Origin: Bog-473 sp963777485
Lineage (GTDB): Bacteria > Actinomycetota > Acidimicrobiia > Acidimicrobiales > RAAP-2
DNA: 64,000 bases
Assembly: GCA_963777485.1 (NCBI GenBank)
Contig: CAVZQP010000004.1
Coordinates: 186,001 to 250,000, forward strand
Direction of reading: 5' to 3'
A program made the position numbers and the translations under genes. The notes under the pieces are model-generated. The model saw only the letters and a list, made by a program, of their open reading frames with translations. It was not told the DNA's origin and ran no database searches. Below are positions 49,518 through 57,213 of the stretch, piece by piece. How positions within the stretch are numbered: the stretch's first letter is position 1; every line of letters starts with the position of its first letter.

Positions 49518-50393
49518 TCAGCGCATTGATGCTTCGCGTGGCGGCGGCCACCCATCCACGAGCCCGAGCTCCCGGCACAGCGACCGCGACGACACCATCC
49601 TTCCGGCGTACTCGGTGGCCGCAGCGTCGTCGCCGAGCCAGGCGACCACCTCTCCGGCCACCTCGGGCGGCGCAGGGAGGTGGCCGGCTCTCACGAGCAC
49701 CTTGTCAGTTCCGGACGCGCGCATCGATTCGGTCAGCGTGAGGCCCGGCGCGATCGAGAAGGCCAGGATGCCCTGCGTTGCGAACTCGACGTGGCACATG
49801 TCGGTGACGCGGTGGAACGCGGCCTTGGCCGCGGCGTAGGCGACGCCCCACCCGCCTGCGCCCGCCGGAGCGGGCGGCGTGGTGAAGGCGGCTTCGGACA
49901 GCATGTTGACCAATCGGCCTGCGCCGCGATCGAGCATCTGGGGCAACAGCATCTGCGTCAGCAGCAGCGGGTGGAGGTAGTCGCCGACCAGACAGCGCTC
50001 CGCCAACTCGAGGGGTAGGTCGAGGATCCGGTCCATCGTCCCTGGACCTTGATAGATGGCGTTGTTCACCAGCACGTCGACGCGGCCCCAAGCACGGAGT
50101 GCCTCTTCGGCCACCGCTTCCACCGAAGCGCGCGCCATGAGGTCCATCTGCAGGGGCAGGCACTTTCGGCCCAGGGCCTCGATCTCGGCGGCCGTCGTGT
50201 CCAAGCTCCCCGAAATGGGCACAGGCTCAGACTGGACGAGAGTGCTCGAGGCATGCGCACGCCCATCGCCCTCGTGCACCGTACGCGCGGTGATGACGAC
50301 ATCGAAGCCGCGCCGGGCCAGCGCCACGGCCGCGCTGCGCCCGATGCCGCGGCTCGCGCCGGTGACGAGAGCGACGCGCTCGGGATCAACCAC
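49518..50393 (-). CDS. SDR-family oxidoreductase
   Basis: A 291-residue short-chain dehydrogenase/reductase. The cofactor motif TGASRGIG (T-G-x3-G-x-G) is near residue 11, NNAIY near 110, and the catalytic Tyr/Lys are in AYAAAKAAFHRV. An insertion of about 25 residues after the second strand (HEGDGRAHASSTLVQ) is longer than in most classical SDRs. Substrate unknown. GTG 50393 is the start; it is seven bases downstream of the next SDR gene's stop, so the two form an operon. Confidence 0.82.
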   Translation of the reverse strand: MVDPERVALVTGASRGIGRSAAVALARRGFDVVITARTVHEGDGRAHASSTLVQSEPVPISGSLDTTAAEIEALGRKCLPLQMDLMARASVEAVAEEALRAWGRVDVLVNNAIYQGPGTMDRILDLPLELAERCLVGDYLHPLLLTQMLLPQMLDRGAGRLVNMLSEAAFTTPPAPAGAGGWGVAYAAAKAAFHRVTDMCHVEFATQGILAFSIAPGLTLTESMRASGTDKVLVRAGHLPAPPEVAGEVVAWLGDDAAATEYAGRMVSSRSLCRELGLVDGWPPPREASMR

Positions 50394-50400
50394 GGCGCAC

Positions 50401-51168
50401 CTACATCATCCCGGCAATCTGGTGCCCGCCATCGACGTGGAGCACCTGCCCGTTCACGTAGGCCGAAGCGTCGCTACACAGGAACACCACGGCCCGTGCG
50501 ATGTCGACGGGTGTCCCGAGCCGGCGGGTGGGGTTGGCCTCGGCCAGGCGCCTCTGGACGTCCGCGGGGACGTTGGCGGCGGCCGTGGCGGTAAGGATGA
50601 AACCGGGAGCGATTGCATTGGCCCGGATGCCGTCTCGTCCATAGCGGACGGCCAGATGCCGCGTCAGCTGGTTGAGCGCAGCCTTCGAGACCCCGTAAGC
50701 GACCCGCGTCGACTCGCCGATCGTGCTCGTGCCGGACGAGATCGTCACGATGGACCCGCCGCCGCGCTCGGTCATGGCAGGGATGGCGTGGCGCGCCAGG
50801 AGCAAGGCCCCCCGGGTCGTCGTCTCGATCGCGCGTTCCCACACTCCGAGGTCGACGCCGACCGCGTCGGTGTCGAGTCGGGGATGGCTCCAAGCGGCGT
50901 TGTGATCGACGCAGTCCACCCCGCCGAACGCGTCCACCGCAGCTCCGACGAACGCAGCCACCGACTCTTCGTCGCGGACGTCGCAGCGCACGCCGACGGA
51001 GCGCCCGCCGGCCTCCTCGATGCTGTGCGCCACCGCCGCAGCGGCCTCTTCGGTTACGTCGCCGACTGCGACCGCCGCGCCTTCTTCGGCGAGGAGCTCA
51101 GCGGTGGCACGGCCGATGTCGGAGGCTCCGCCGCTCACGAGCACGATCTTCCCGTCGAGCTGACCCAC
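50401..51168 (-). CDS. SDR-family oxidoreductase
   Basis: A 255-residue classical SDR. The cofactor site is SGGASDIGRATAELL, the Asn motif is modified to DHNAAW (normally NNAG), the Ser is in TISSGTS and the catalytic pair in VAYGVSKAALNQL. GxxLxVDGG at the end (GQVLHVDGGHQ) is typical. GTG 51168 is preferred to TTG 51174 because AAAGGA is six bases before the GTG but abuts the TTG. It heads the two-gene SDR operon and is divergent from the cyclase gene. Confidence 0.82.
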   Translation of the reverse strand: MGQLDGKIVLVSGGASDIGRATAELLAEEGAAVAVGDVTEEAAAAVAHSIEEAGGRSVGVRCDVRDEESVAAFVGAAVDAFGGVDCVDHNAAWSHPRLDTDAVGVDLGVWERAIETTTRGALLLARHAIPAMTERGGGSIVTISSGTSTIGESTRVAYGVSKAALNQLTRHLAVRYGRDGIRANAIAPGFILTATAAANVPADVQRRLAEANPTRRLGTPVDIARAVVFLCSDASAYVNGQVLHVDGGHQIAGMM

Positions 51169-51333
51169 TTTCAATCCTTTGCATCCGGCTTCTGCCCTTG
51201 TGCGAGCGCGCGCTCATGGGCTCTGGTGGTGCGGACCATCACGTCATCGTAGGACCTGGTCCGCTTGCCGATCCGGCTTGGTTTGGCCGTGCCGAATTGG
51301 GCTTCGACCAGGGCCGCATGGCACGATGCGGAT

Positions 51334-52011
51334 GTGCGAGTGCACCGCAGCTTCGCCTTCATCGACGTCTCGGGGTTCACCGCGCTCACCGAGCTCGAAG
51401 GTGACGAGCGTGCCGTCGACATCCTCACCGCCTTCCGAGCCTTGCTGCGCGACATCTGCGCCCGCCGCGGCGTCCGGATCGCCAAATGGCTGGGTGACGG
51501 CGCCATGCTTGTCTGCGTGGACACTCGTCCGTTGCTCGAGGCGGTCCTGGAGCTCCACTATGTCGTGACCGAGGTCTCGGGTCCGGTGAAGACCGTCTCC
51601 ATCCGATCGGGTATCGCTTCGGGCCACGTGATCCTGATGGAGGGCGACGACTACATCGGGCACTGTGTCAACGTCGCGTCGCGCTTGTGCGATCTCGCTC
51701 CGGGCTCTGAGGCGTGGGCGGCACCGTCGGTCATGCGCGACATGCCGAGTTGGGGTGCCGCTGCGGGTGAGACGCCGGTGAGCCTCCGGGGCGTGGAGAA
51801 GCCGGTGCCGGTTGCGAGTATCCGCATGGCCTTCGCCGGTGAGGATGGCTCCCGCGATCCGATCTGCGGCCTTCCGCTCTCTCACGACACGGCGGAGGAG
51901 ATCGCACATGACGTGAGGGGATCAGTCGTCCTCTTCTGTTCCCCTGGCTGTGTCGAGACCTGGCGGCAGCGTCCGGGGGCCGGCCGCGTCGAGTCACGGC
52001 TGGCCGACTAG
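51334..52011 (+). CDS. Class III adenylate/guanylate cyclase with C-terminal Cys (YHS-like) motif
   Basis: A 225-residue soluble nucleotide cyclase. Metal-binding Asp residues are D11 (FAFIDVSGFTAL) and D55 (AKWLGDGAML), with K51 as likely base-recognition residue; GDDYIGHCVNVASRL carries the transition-state Asn and Arg. The catalytic set looks complete. Residues 175-210 form a separate Cys motif, DPICG then FCSPGC (Cys 178, 202, 206), reminiscent of YHS/TRASH metal-binding domains. GTG 51334 starts the conserved domain; a CACGAT hexamer is six bases upstream. Upstream in-frame starts add unconserved residues. Confidence 0.8.
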   Translation: MRVHRSFAFIDVSGFTALTELEGDERAVDILTAFRALLRDICARRGVRIAKWLGDGAMLVCVDTRPLLEAVLELHYVVTEVSGPVKTVSIRSGIASGHVILMEGDDYIGHCVNVASRLCDLAPGSEAWAAPSVMRDMPSWGAAAGETPVSLRGVEKPVPVASIRMAFAGEDGSRDPICGLPLSHDTAEEIAHDVRGSVVLFCSPGCVETWRQRPGAGRVESRLAD

Positions 52012-52178
52012 TTCGTTCGCCGTCGGGCCGCGGACTCCTCGATCCCCAGACCGCCGACACCGTCCCCTGCGGCCCTCAGAGGTGCCCGAGGGACACGAGA
52101 AAGCCCCGCGCACCGCCTCCGCTTGCCCGGGGGAGCCGGCCTCGCCGTCGACCCCTCAGGGCCTCGTAAGCAGGGTGC

Positions 52179-52208
52179 TTGCTGGCGAAGTATGTCAGTA
52201 CATATATT
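52179..52208 (+). promoter_or_regulatory. Promoter with operator-like palindrome before the MpaB-like gene
   Basis: TTGCTG (52179-52184), 18 bases, then TATATT (52203-52208), six bases before the ATG at 52215. The palindrome TATGT-CAGT-ACATA (52191-52204) fills the spacer and touches the -10 box, the position expected for a repressor site; the TetR gene two steps downstream is the obvious candidate regulator. This is one of the most A/T-rich patches in the window. Confidence 0.6.
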
Positions 52209-52214
52209 GTGTTT

Positions 52215-53138
52215 ATGTACCAGGCGGCGGATGCAGGGGGTTCGGGAGCGGGCCCCGCGCCGGGTCGCATCGAGTTGGGGCCGCGGTCGTTGCTCTGGCG
52301 GTGGGCGGGGGACACCCGGATCGCGTTCATGGGCGCCACGATCGGGCTCCTCCAACTGATGCACCCGGCGATCGGGGCCGGCGTCCTGGAGCACTCCGAC
52401 TTCTTCGGCGATCCGTACGGGCGCGTCTTTCGCTCGCTCCCGCGCATCCTGGGCGCCGTCTACGACGGCCCCGACGCGGACACCACCGGAAGGGAGGTCC
52501 GCGACTTCCACCTCACCATCAAGGGAGTCGACGAGCATGGTCGCCGCTATCACGCGCTCGACCCCGAGACGTTCTGGTGGGCACACGCGACCTTCCAGTA
52601 CATGGCCGAGCAGGTGGCCGACCGTTTCGACCGCCATCTGCTGACGCCGGACGAGCGCGAGCAGCTCTACCAGGAAGGTCTGGCGTGGTACCGGCGTTAC
52701 GGGGTGAGCGACCGCTCGGTTCCGCTTACCCGCGCCGCCTTCCAGGAGAAGTGGGACCACCACTGCGCGGAAGTCCTCGAGCTCAACGCGGCGTCGTCCT
52801 GGGTGCTCCATGCCCTGCGCCAGCCGGTACTCAGCGCCGAGCCCCTCCTACCGCCGCAGCTGGGTCTGCTGCGCCCGTTGGTCCGGACCTCCTTCGCCCG
52901 CTCCTCCTTGTTCCGGTTGGTTCGGCTCTGTGCCTTCGGTGGCCTGCCGCCGCTCGTGCGCGAGCGCTTCGACATCGGGTGGTCGACCGCCGACGCCGTC
53001 GCCCTGGACGGAATCGAGCTCACGGTGCGGAACGCGTGGCCCTTCGTTCCCGCCACCGTGCGGTGGCAACCGCGGGCGCTCGAGGGCTGGCGGCGCGTGC
53101 GGGACCAGCGTGCCGTGCGGAAAGCAGAGGCAGCCTGA
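52215..53138 (+). CDS. Oxygenase MpaB-family (DUF2236) protein
   Basis: A 307-residue protein of the DUF2236 / MpaB-like family, related to latex-clearing and mycophenolate-pathway oxygenases that use a b-type haem. Family hallmarks seen are AFMGATIGLLQLMHPAIGAGVLEHS (QLMHPAIGAGVLEHS), FGDPYGRVFRSLPRILGAVYD, GRRYHALDPETFWWAHATF and the mid helices. The ATG is set by the -10 box six bases upstream; an upstream TTG lies in the promoter. The TetR gene starts two bases after the stop. Substrate unknown. Confidence 0.82.
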   Translation: MYQAADAGGSGAGPAPGRIELGPRSLLWRWAGDTRIAFMGATIGLLQLMHPAIGAGVLEHSDFFGDPYGRVFRSLPRILGAVYDGPDADTTGREVRDFHLTIKGVDEHGRRYHALDPETFWWAHATFQYMAEQVADRFDRHLLTPDEREQLYQEGLAWYRRYGVSDRSVPLTRAAFQEKWDHHCAEVLELNAASSWVLHALRQPVLSAEPLLPPQLGLLRPLVRTSFARSSLFRLVRLCAFGGLPPLVRERFDIGWSTADAVALDGIELTVRNAWPFVPATVRWQPRALEGWRRVRDQRAVRKAEAA

Positions 53139-53140
53139 CG

Positions 53141-53794
53141 ATGCCGCGGCGCAAGATCACAGTGGAGCTCGAGCCCATGCTCGGAGCGTTTGCTGCGGTC
53201 TCCGTGGTCGGATCGCCCGAGGATCGCGTCCTCGACGCCGCGGCGCAACTCATGCGCACGTACGGTCTGAAGCGTTGGAGCATGGAGGACGTCGCGGAGC
53301 TCGCCGCGATCGGCCGCACCAGTGTCTATCGCGCCTTCTCGACGCGTGACGAGCTCGTGCACGCCGTTCTCGCCCGGGAATTGCGCGGCGCCATCGGCGA
53401 CATCGTTGCCGCGGCAGCCCGGAGCGGTTCGGTCGAGGACGGCATCATCGAAGGCGCGATCGCAGGTCTGGCCGTCCTCCGTAACTCCCTCGTCGAGCAA
53501 CTGTTGCGGACCGACCCCTCCACTGTCCTGCCGTTCCTGACCACGAAGGCCGGACCGCTCATCGCCATCACGCGCCAGTTCCTGCTGGCCCAAGCTCGTG
53601 CCGTCGGTGCCGCCATCAGCGACGAGCACGCACAGGAGCTCGCCGAGATCGCGGCGCGGCTCGGCTTGTCGTTCGTCCTGACCCGCGAGACGGTCTTCCC
53701 CGTCGAGGACGAGGCCGCGCTGCGCGCGTCGCTGCGCCGCGTGCTCCGGCCCGTCCTGTCGCCCCTGTTCGCGACGGGCGTAGCGGGCCACTGA
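53141..53794 (+). CDS. TetR-family transcriptional regulator
   Basis: A 217-residue repressor. The N-terminal HTH spans about residues 28-75 (VLDAAAQLMRTYGLKRWSMEDVAELAAIGRTSVYRAFSTRDEL; core IGRTSVYRAFSTRDELV seen); the C-terminal helical domain for ligand binding is unassigned. It lies two bases after the MpaB-like gene, so the pair is one operon, and the palindrome at 52191-52204 over that operon's promoter is the probable binding site (negative autoregulation, inferred). Confidence 0.87.
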   Translation: MPRRKITVELEPMLGAFAAVSVVGSPEDRVLDAAAQLMRTYGLKRWSMEDVAELAAIGRTSVYRAFSTRDELVHAVLARELRGAIGDIVAAAARSGSVEDGIIEGAIAGLAVLRNSLVEQLLRTDPSTVLPFLTTKAGPLIAITRQFLLAQARAVGAAISDEHAQELAEIAARLGLSFVLTRETVFPVEDEAALRASLRRVLRPVLSPLFATGVAGH

Positions 53795-53869
53795 GCGCTC
53801 GCTCGAGGACCGCCGCCCGGGGCGTCGTGTCCTCCGCGCGTGGACGGGGGCGCCAGAGCCGCGCCATGT

Positions 53870-53883
53870 GAACAGGACTGTTC
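53870..53883 (+). promoter_or_regulatory. Palindrome GAACAG-GA-CTGTTC
   Basis: A perfect 6-base inverted repeat with two central bases, 45 bases upstream of the ArsR -35 box. Possible second operator; the GAAC/GTTC spacing (six) does not match the actinobacterial SOS box (four). Confidence 0.3.
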
Positions 53884-53927
53884 GCGCCGAGGGCACGCCG
53901 TCGAATCGATGAGTGGGCGATCCGGTC

Positions 53928-53957
53928 TTGACATGTGACTAAAAGGTCACATATAGT
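53928..53957 (+). promoter_or_regulatory. Consensus promoter with embedded operator (ArsR-SRPBCC operon)
   Basis: TTGACA (53928-53933), 18 bases, TATAGT (53952-53957): the closest match to a consensus vegetative promoter in the window. The spacer is filled by ATGTGAC-TAAAAG-GTCACAT (53933-53952), a perfect 7-base inverted repeat. A repressor bound there would block polymerase, so autoregulation by the ArsR-like protein is likely. The GTG at 53965 follows the -10 box by seven bases. Confidence 0.75.
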
Positions 53958-53964
53958 GCTTGGG

Positions 53965-54717
53965 GTGGATGAAGTGTTCAAGGCATTGGCCGATCCGACC
54001 CGGCGGGAGCTGCTCGACGAGCTGTTCCGGCGGGACGGCCAGAGCCTGGGCACGTTGGAAGAAAAGTTCTCCATGTCGCGCTTCGGCGTCATGAAGCACC
54101 TCAAGCAACTGGAAGAGGCCGGCCTCGTCGTCACGCGGCGGCGGGGCAGGGAGAAGCTCCATTTCCTCAATCCGGTGCCGATCCGGCTCATCCACGACCG
54201 CTGGGTCAGCAAGTACTCCGAGCCCTGGGTGGCAGGGCTCAGCGAGATCAAGGACAGATTGGAGAGGCAGATGGAAAAGGTGTACGAGATCTTCGTCAAG
54301 ACGACGCCCGAGCAGCTCTGGGACGCCATCGTGAACCCCGAGATCCGGGCCAAGTACAACTTCGGTGCCGCCGTGAACTCGGAGTGGAAGGTCGGCTCTC
54401 CGCTCAGCGTTGACGTCGAGAAGCACGGCGTGCATCTCGGCGAGGGCGAAGTGCTCGAGGTCGACCCGCCGCGGCGCCTCGTTCACACCATGGCGTGCCT
54501 GTGGGACGACGACGTGCGCGCCGAGGGGACGACCCGGGTGACGTGGGAGATCGAGCAGGTGGGCGACTCGTGTCACTTGACACTCACCCACGACCAGATG
54601 CGGGAGGGCGCCAACTCCCAGATCTTCGGCGGCTGGCCGATGATCCTCTCGGGCCTCAAGACGTGGCTCGAGTCGGGCGAGCTCCTCACCACCCCCGGCT
54701 CGCTCAGGTACGGCTGA
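53965..54717 (+). CDS. ArsR-type regulator fused to SRPBCC (AHSA1-like) domain
   Basis: A 250-residue fusion. Residues 1-80 are an ArsR winged helix (MDEVFKALADPTRRELLDEL, FSMSRFGVMKHLKQLEEAGLV) without the Cys metal sites of arsenic sensors. Residues 103-240 are an SRPBCC/START-type ligand-binding domain (EIFVKTTPEQLWDAIVNPE, VEVDPPRRLVHT-like VLEVDPPRRLVHTM). Fusing the two suggests a regulator that senses a small hydrophobic ligand directly. GTG 53965 is chosen because an upstream in-frame GTG (53935) lies inside the promoter and operator. VOC and DUF1905 genes follow in the same operon. Confidence 0.85.
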   Translation: MDEVFKALADPTRRELLDELFRRDGQSLGTLEEKFSMSRFGVMKHLKQLEEAGLVVTRRRGREKLHFLNPVPIRLIHDRWVSKYSEPWVAGLSEIKDRLERQMEKVYEIFVKTTPEQLWDAIVNPEIRAKYNFGAAVNSEWKVGSPLSVDVEKHGVHLGEGEVLEVDPPRRLVHTMACLWDDDVRAEGTTRVTWEIEQVGDSCHLTLTHDQMREGANSQIFGGWPMILSGLKTWLESGELLTTPGSLRYG

Positions 54718-54764
54718 GCAGGCAAACCACCATCGAATGATTTGCAACCGAAAGGAGAGCCCCG

Positions 54765-55163
54765 ATGACTGAGAGCATCACCATCACCACGAAGATCAGC
54801 GACGTCGGCGGCGTCGCCGTCCCCGTCGCGGACCAGGAGCGCGCCCGACGCTTCTACGTCGAGAAGCTCGGATTCGAGGTCCGTCTCGACGTGCCGATGG
54901 GCGACGGCGGGCGCTGGCTCCAGGTGGCGCCGCCGGGAGGCGCGGTGCCCGTCGCGCTCGTCACTGCCGGCGAGGGTGGCCGGGTCGGGGTCGACACCGG
55001 TATCACCTTCTCCACGGGCGACGCCGAGGCCGACCACGCGTTGCTGGCCTGGGGAGGCGTCGACACGGAGCCATTGTTGCGTTGGCCCGGCGTGCCGCTG
55101 ATGTTCATCGTCCGCGACCCCGACGGGAACCGGCTCAAGATCATGGAGAGCGCACCCCGATGA
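54765..55163 (+). CDS. VOC-family (glyoxalase-like) protein
   Basis: A 132-residue vicinal-oxygen-chelate fold protein: GGVAVPVADQERARRFYVEKLGFEVRLD then FIVRDPDGNRLKIME. The family includes glyoxalases, dioxygenases and antibiotic-binding proteins, so function is open. GAAAGGAG lies six to eight bases before the ATG. It is 47 bases after the ArsR-SRPBCC gene and overlaps the next gene by four bases. Confidence 0.83.
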   Translation: MTESITITTKISDVGGVAVPVADQERARRFYVEKLGFEVRLDVPMGDGGRWLQVAPPGGAVPVALVTAGEGGRVGVDTGITFSTGDAEADHALLAWGGVDTEPLLRWPGVPLMFIVRDPDGNRLKIMESAPR

Positions 55164-55435
55164 AGCTGGACAAGACGTTCACCGCGACGATCGTGCAGTC
55201 GCCCGAGAAGGGCGGGTGGGCCTACGTGATCATGCCGGGCTCGGCCGAGTACTTCGGGACACGCGGCCTGGTGAAGGTGCGCGGGACGATCGAGGGGTGG
55301 CCCTTCCGCAGTTCCTTCATGGCGCTCGGGGACGGGACGCACAAGCTCCCCATCAAGGCCGAGCTGCGCAAGAAAATCGGCAAGGACGTCGGCGGCCGGG
55401 TGTCGGTCTCCTTGTCGGAGCGCCTGAGCGCCTGA
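55160..55435 (+). CDS. DUF1905 domain protein
   Basis: A 91-residue beta-barrel-like protein of the DUF1905 family: FTATIVQSPEKGGWAYVIMP, VRGTIEGWPFRSSFMALGDGTHKLPIKAELRKKIG (GTHKLPIKAELRKKIG seen) and GRVSVSLSE. Biochemical role unknown; the family is often encoded with YdeI/OmpD-type genes. The ATG overlaps the VOC stop by four bases. It is the last gene of the operon. Confidence 0.82.
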   Translation: MKLDKTFTATIVQSPEKGGWAYVIMPGSAEYFGTRGLVKVRGTIEGWPFRSSFMALGDGTHKLPIKAELRKKIGKDVGGRVSVSLSERLSA

Positions 55436-55443
55436 ACGCCTGA
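55420..55443 (+). repeat. Three tandem 8-base units across the DUF1905 stop
   Basis: GCGCCTGA, GCGCCTGA and ACGCCTGA follow each other directly. The stop TGA is in the second copy, and each copy carries a TGA, so slippage would shorten or lengthen the protein by few residues. Confidence 0.7.
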
Positions 55444-55457
55444 CCGCTTCCGCCCGA

Positions 55458-56708
55458 TCAGCGCTCCGGGGTGGGTGCCGCCGCGGTCACGGAGCGGGTC
55501 TCGGCGCCGGACGCTTTGCGGCTACTCGGCACGCGCCAGCGCTCGTAGGCCGACAGGGCGAGCGTGGCCACCCCGAAGCCGGTGCCGAGCAGGCACACCC
55601 CCGCCCATCCGTGCGAGTCGTAGAGGGTGCCGGCACTCACCGAGCCCACCGCCCCGCCGATGAAGTAGCAGACCATGTACGCGCTGGTGATGCGGCTGCG
55701 GGCGTCGGGGCGCAGCGCGTAGATCACCGCCTGGTTGGTGATCTGCATCCCCTGCGTGCCGATGTCGAGCACCACGATCCCCACGATCAGTGCCGCCAGC
55801 GACGTGCGGCCCGCCCAGAGCAGCGCGAACGAGCCGGTGAGGAGGACCCCGGCCACGACCGTCGTGAGCGTGGTGCGGGCCGAGTCCGCCAGCTTGCCGG
55901 CGACGTTGGCCGCGAGGATCCCGCCTGCGCCCACCAGGCCGAAGAGGCCGATCACGGCCGACGAGTAGCGGTAGGGGCTGCCCGAGAGCAGGAAGGCGAT
56001 CGTGGTCCAGAGGACGCTGAAGGCGCCGAACGCGACCGCGCCGTGCCAGGCGCGGCGGCGCAGCACCGGCTCCGTGACGAGGAGGCGTAGCGACGTGCCC
56101 ACCAGGGCCCCGTAGGTCTGGTGCGGGCGCGGACCTTCCGCGGGTAGGGCGCGCCACAGCACGACGGCGAAACAGAGCATCAGCCCGGCGGAAAGCCAGT
56201 AGATGCCGCGCCAGCCGCCGGTGGCCTGCGCCACGAAGCCCGACACCGTCCGGGCCAGCAGGATGCCCAGGAGCAGCCCGGTCATGATCCGCGCCACCAC
56301 GCGGCCCCGCCGCTCCTCGGGGGCGAGGTCGGCGGCGAAGGCGATCATCACCTGGCCGGCCACCGACGCGGCCCCTACGGCCAGCGAGGCCAGCGCGAAG
56401 AACCACAGGCTCGGCGCGAGGGCCGACGCCACCAGGGCGGCGGCGGCGGTGCAGAAGAGCCGCACCACGAGGGTCCGCCGCGGGTGCAGGTCGCCGAGCG
56501 GCACGACGAGCAACAACCCCGCCGCATAGCCGACCTGCGTCGCTGTGATGACCCAGGAGGTCGGGCCGGGCCCGCTGTGGAAGGTGTCCGCGACGCGGTG
56601 CAGCAGCGGCTGCGCGTAGTAGAGGTTCGCCACGATGGCCCCGGTCGCCACGGCGATGAGCGCCACCAGCGCCCGCGACAGCGCGTGCTGCGGCGGTGGC
56701 GAGGCCAT
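55458..56708 (-). CDS. MFS transporter (drug/sugar-efflux type)
   Basis: A 416-residue, 12-helix major facilitator protein. The N-terminal half has VANLYYAQPLLHRVA, the loop 2-3 motif GDLHPRRTLVVRLF and RGRVVARIMTGLLLGILLARTVSGFVA (RTVSGFV seen), typical of YnfM/arabinose-efflux-like exporters. Substrate unknown. ATG 56708 follows TACCCT by six bases; an upstream in-frame start would fall before the promoter. It converges on the DUF1905 gene with a 22-base gap. Confidence 0.88.
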   Translation of the reverse strand: MASPPPQHALSRALVALIAVATGAIVANLYYAQPLLHRVADTFHSGPGPTSWVITATQVGYAAGLLLVVPLGDLHPRRTLVVRLFCTAAAALVASALAPSLWFFALASLAVGAASVAGQVMIAFAADLAPEERRGRVVARIMTGLLLGILLARTVSGFVAQATGGWRGIYWLSAGLMLCFAVVLWRALPAEGPRPHQTYGALVGTSLRLLVTEPVLRRRAWHGAVAFGAFSVLWTTIAFLLSGSPYRYSSAVIGLFGLVGAGGILAANVAGKLADSARTTLTTVVAGVLLTGSFALLWAGRTSLAALIVGIVVLDIGTQGMQITNQAVIYALRPDARSRITSAYMVCYFIGGAVGSVSAGTLYDSHGWAGVCLLGTGFGVATLALSAYERWRVPSSRKASGAETRSVTAAAPTPER

Positions 56709-56714
56709 CGGTCC

Positions 56715-56720
56715 AGGGTA
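56715..56720 (-). promoter_or_regulatory. -10 box TACCCT before the MFS gene
   Basis: TACCCT on the minus strand is six bases before the ATG at 56708, another leaderless arrangement. Confidence 0.4.
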
Positions 56721-56778
56721 CCGGCGCCGTCCGTCCCGGCTCACCGGGCGACCGCGCGCCGGTCAGGTCAGCGGCGGT

Positions 56779-57213
56779 TCAGATGTTGCCGCCGCGCCGG
56801 CTCTCGGCGGTGACGCCGGTCAGCGCGGTGAGGATCAACGGGATGGCGATGAAGGCCAGCCAGCTCCCGAAGACGAACGCGAGTACGAGCGTGAACGCGC
56901 CCATGCCCATCACGAAGGGCCAGATGGAGGAGCCCGGGAACGAGTCGACCGTGCCGGCGCCGTCGGACAACTCGGCGTCGGGGTGGTCCTCCGGCCGGTC
57001 GCCGACGACCTTGATCTTGCCCACGACGAAGTACTTGTGGCCGTGGAAGCGCCGGTGCCAGAAGAAGTAGTAGAGGCCCGGGAGGAAGCCGAGGAACGTG
57101 GCGCCGAGCAGCATGACGGAACCGCCGTCCTCGTAGCCCCAGAACCAGTACCACAGCCCGATGGCCCCGAAGAAGGCCCCGAGGAAGATCAGGAAGAGCG
57201 ACTCGACCTTCAT
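56779..57213 (-). CDS. ctaF: Cytochrome c oxidase subunit IV (actinobacterial type)
   Basis: A 144-residue actinobacterial subunit IV with four transmembrane segments (residues 5-25, 34-52, 99-118, 121-140) and the motif ESLFLIFLGAFFGAIGLWYWFWGYEDGG (IGLWYWFWGYEDGG seen). A hydrophilic loop (residues 65-95) is Asp/Glu/Pro-rich. The ATG overlaps the ctaD stop by four bases. Confidence 0.9.
   Translation of the reverse strand: MKVESLFLIFLGAFFGAIGLWYWFWGYEDGGSVMLLGATFLGFLPGLYYFFWHRRFHGHKYFVVGKIKVVGDRPEDHPDAELSDGAGTVDSFPGSSIWPFVMGMGAFTLVLAFVFGSWLAFIAIPLILTALTGVTAESRRGGNI

Noticed and set aside
53870..53883. GAACAG-GA-CTGTTC as an SOS (LexA) box
   Set aside because: The GAAC/GTTC spacing is six, while the actinobacterial box uses four; no SOS gene is adjacent.
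53933..53952. Palindrome ATGTGAC-N6-GTCACAT as a Rex or CRP site
   Set aside because: Both have TGTGA-N6-TCACA; here the TGTGA and TCACA cores are eight apart, and the adjacent ArsR gene is a simpler owner.
53935..53964. GTG at 53935 as the ArsR-SRPBCC start
   Set aside because: It lies inside the operator and before the -10 box, so it cannot be in the mRNA made from that promoter.
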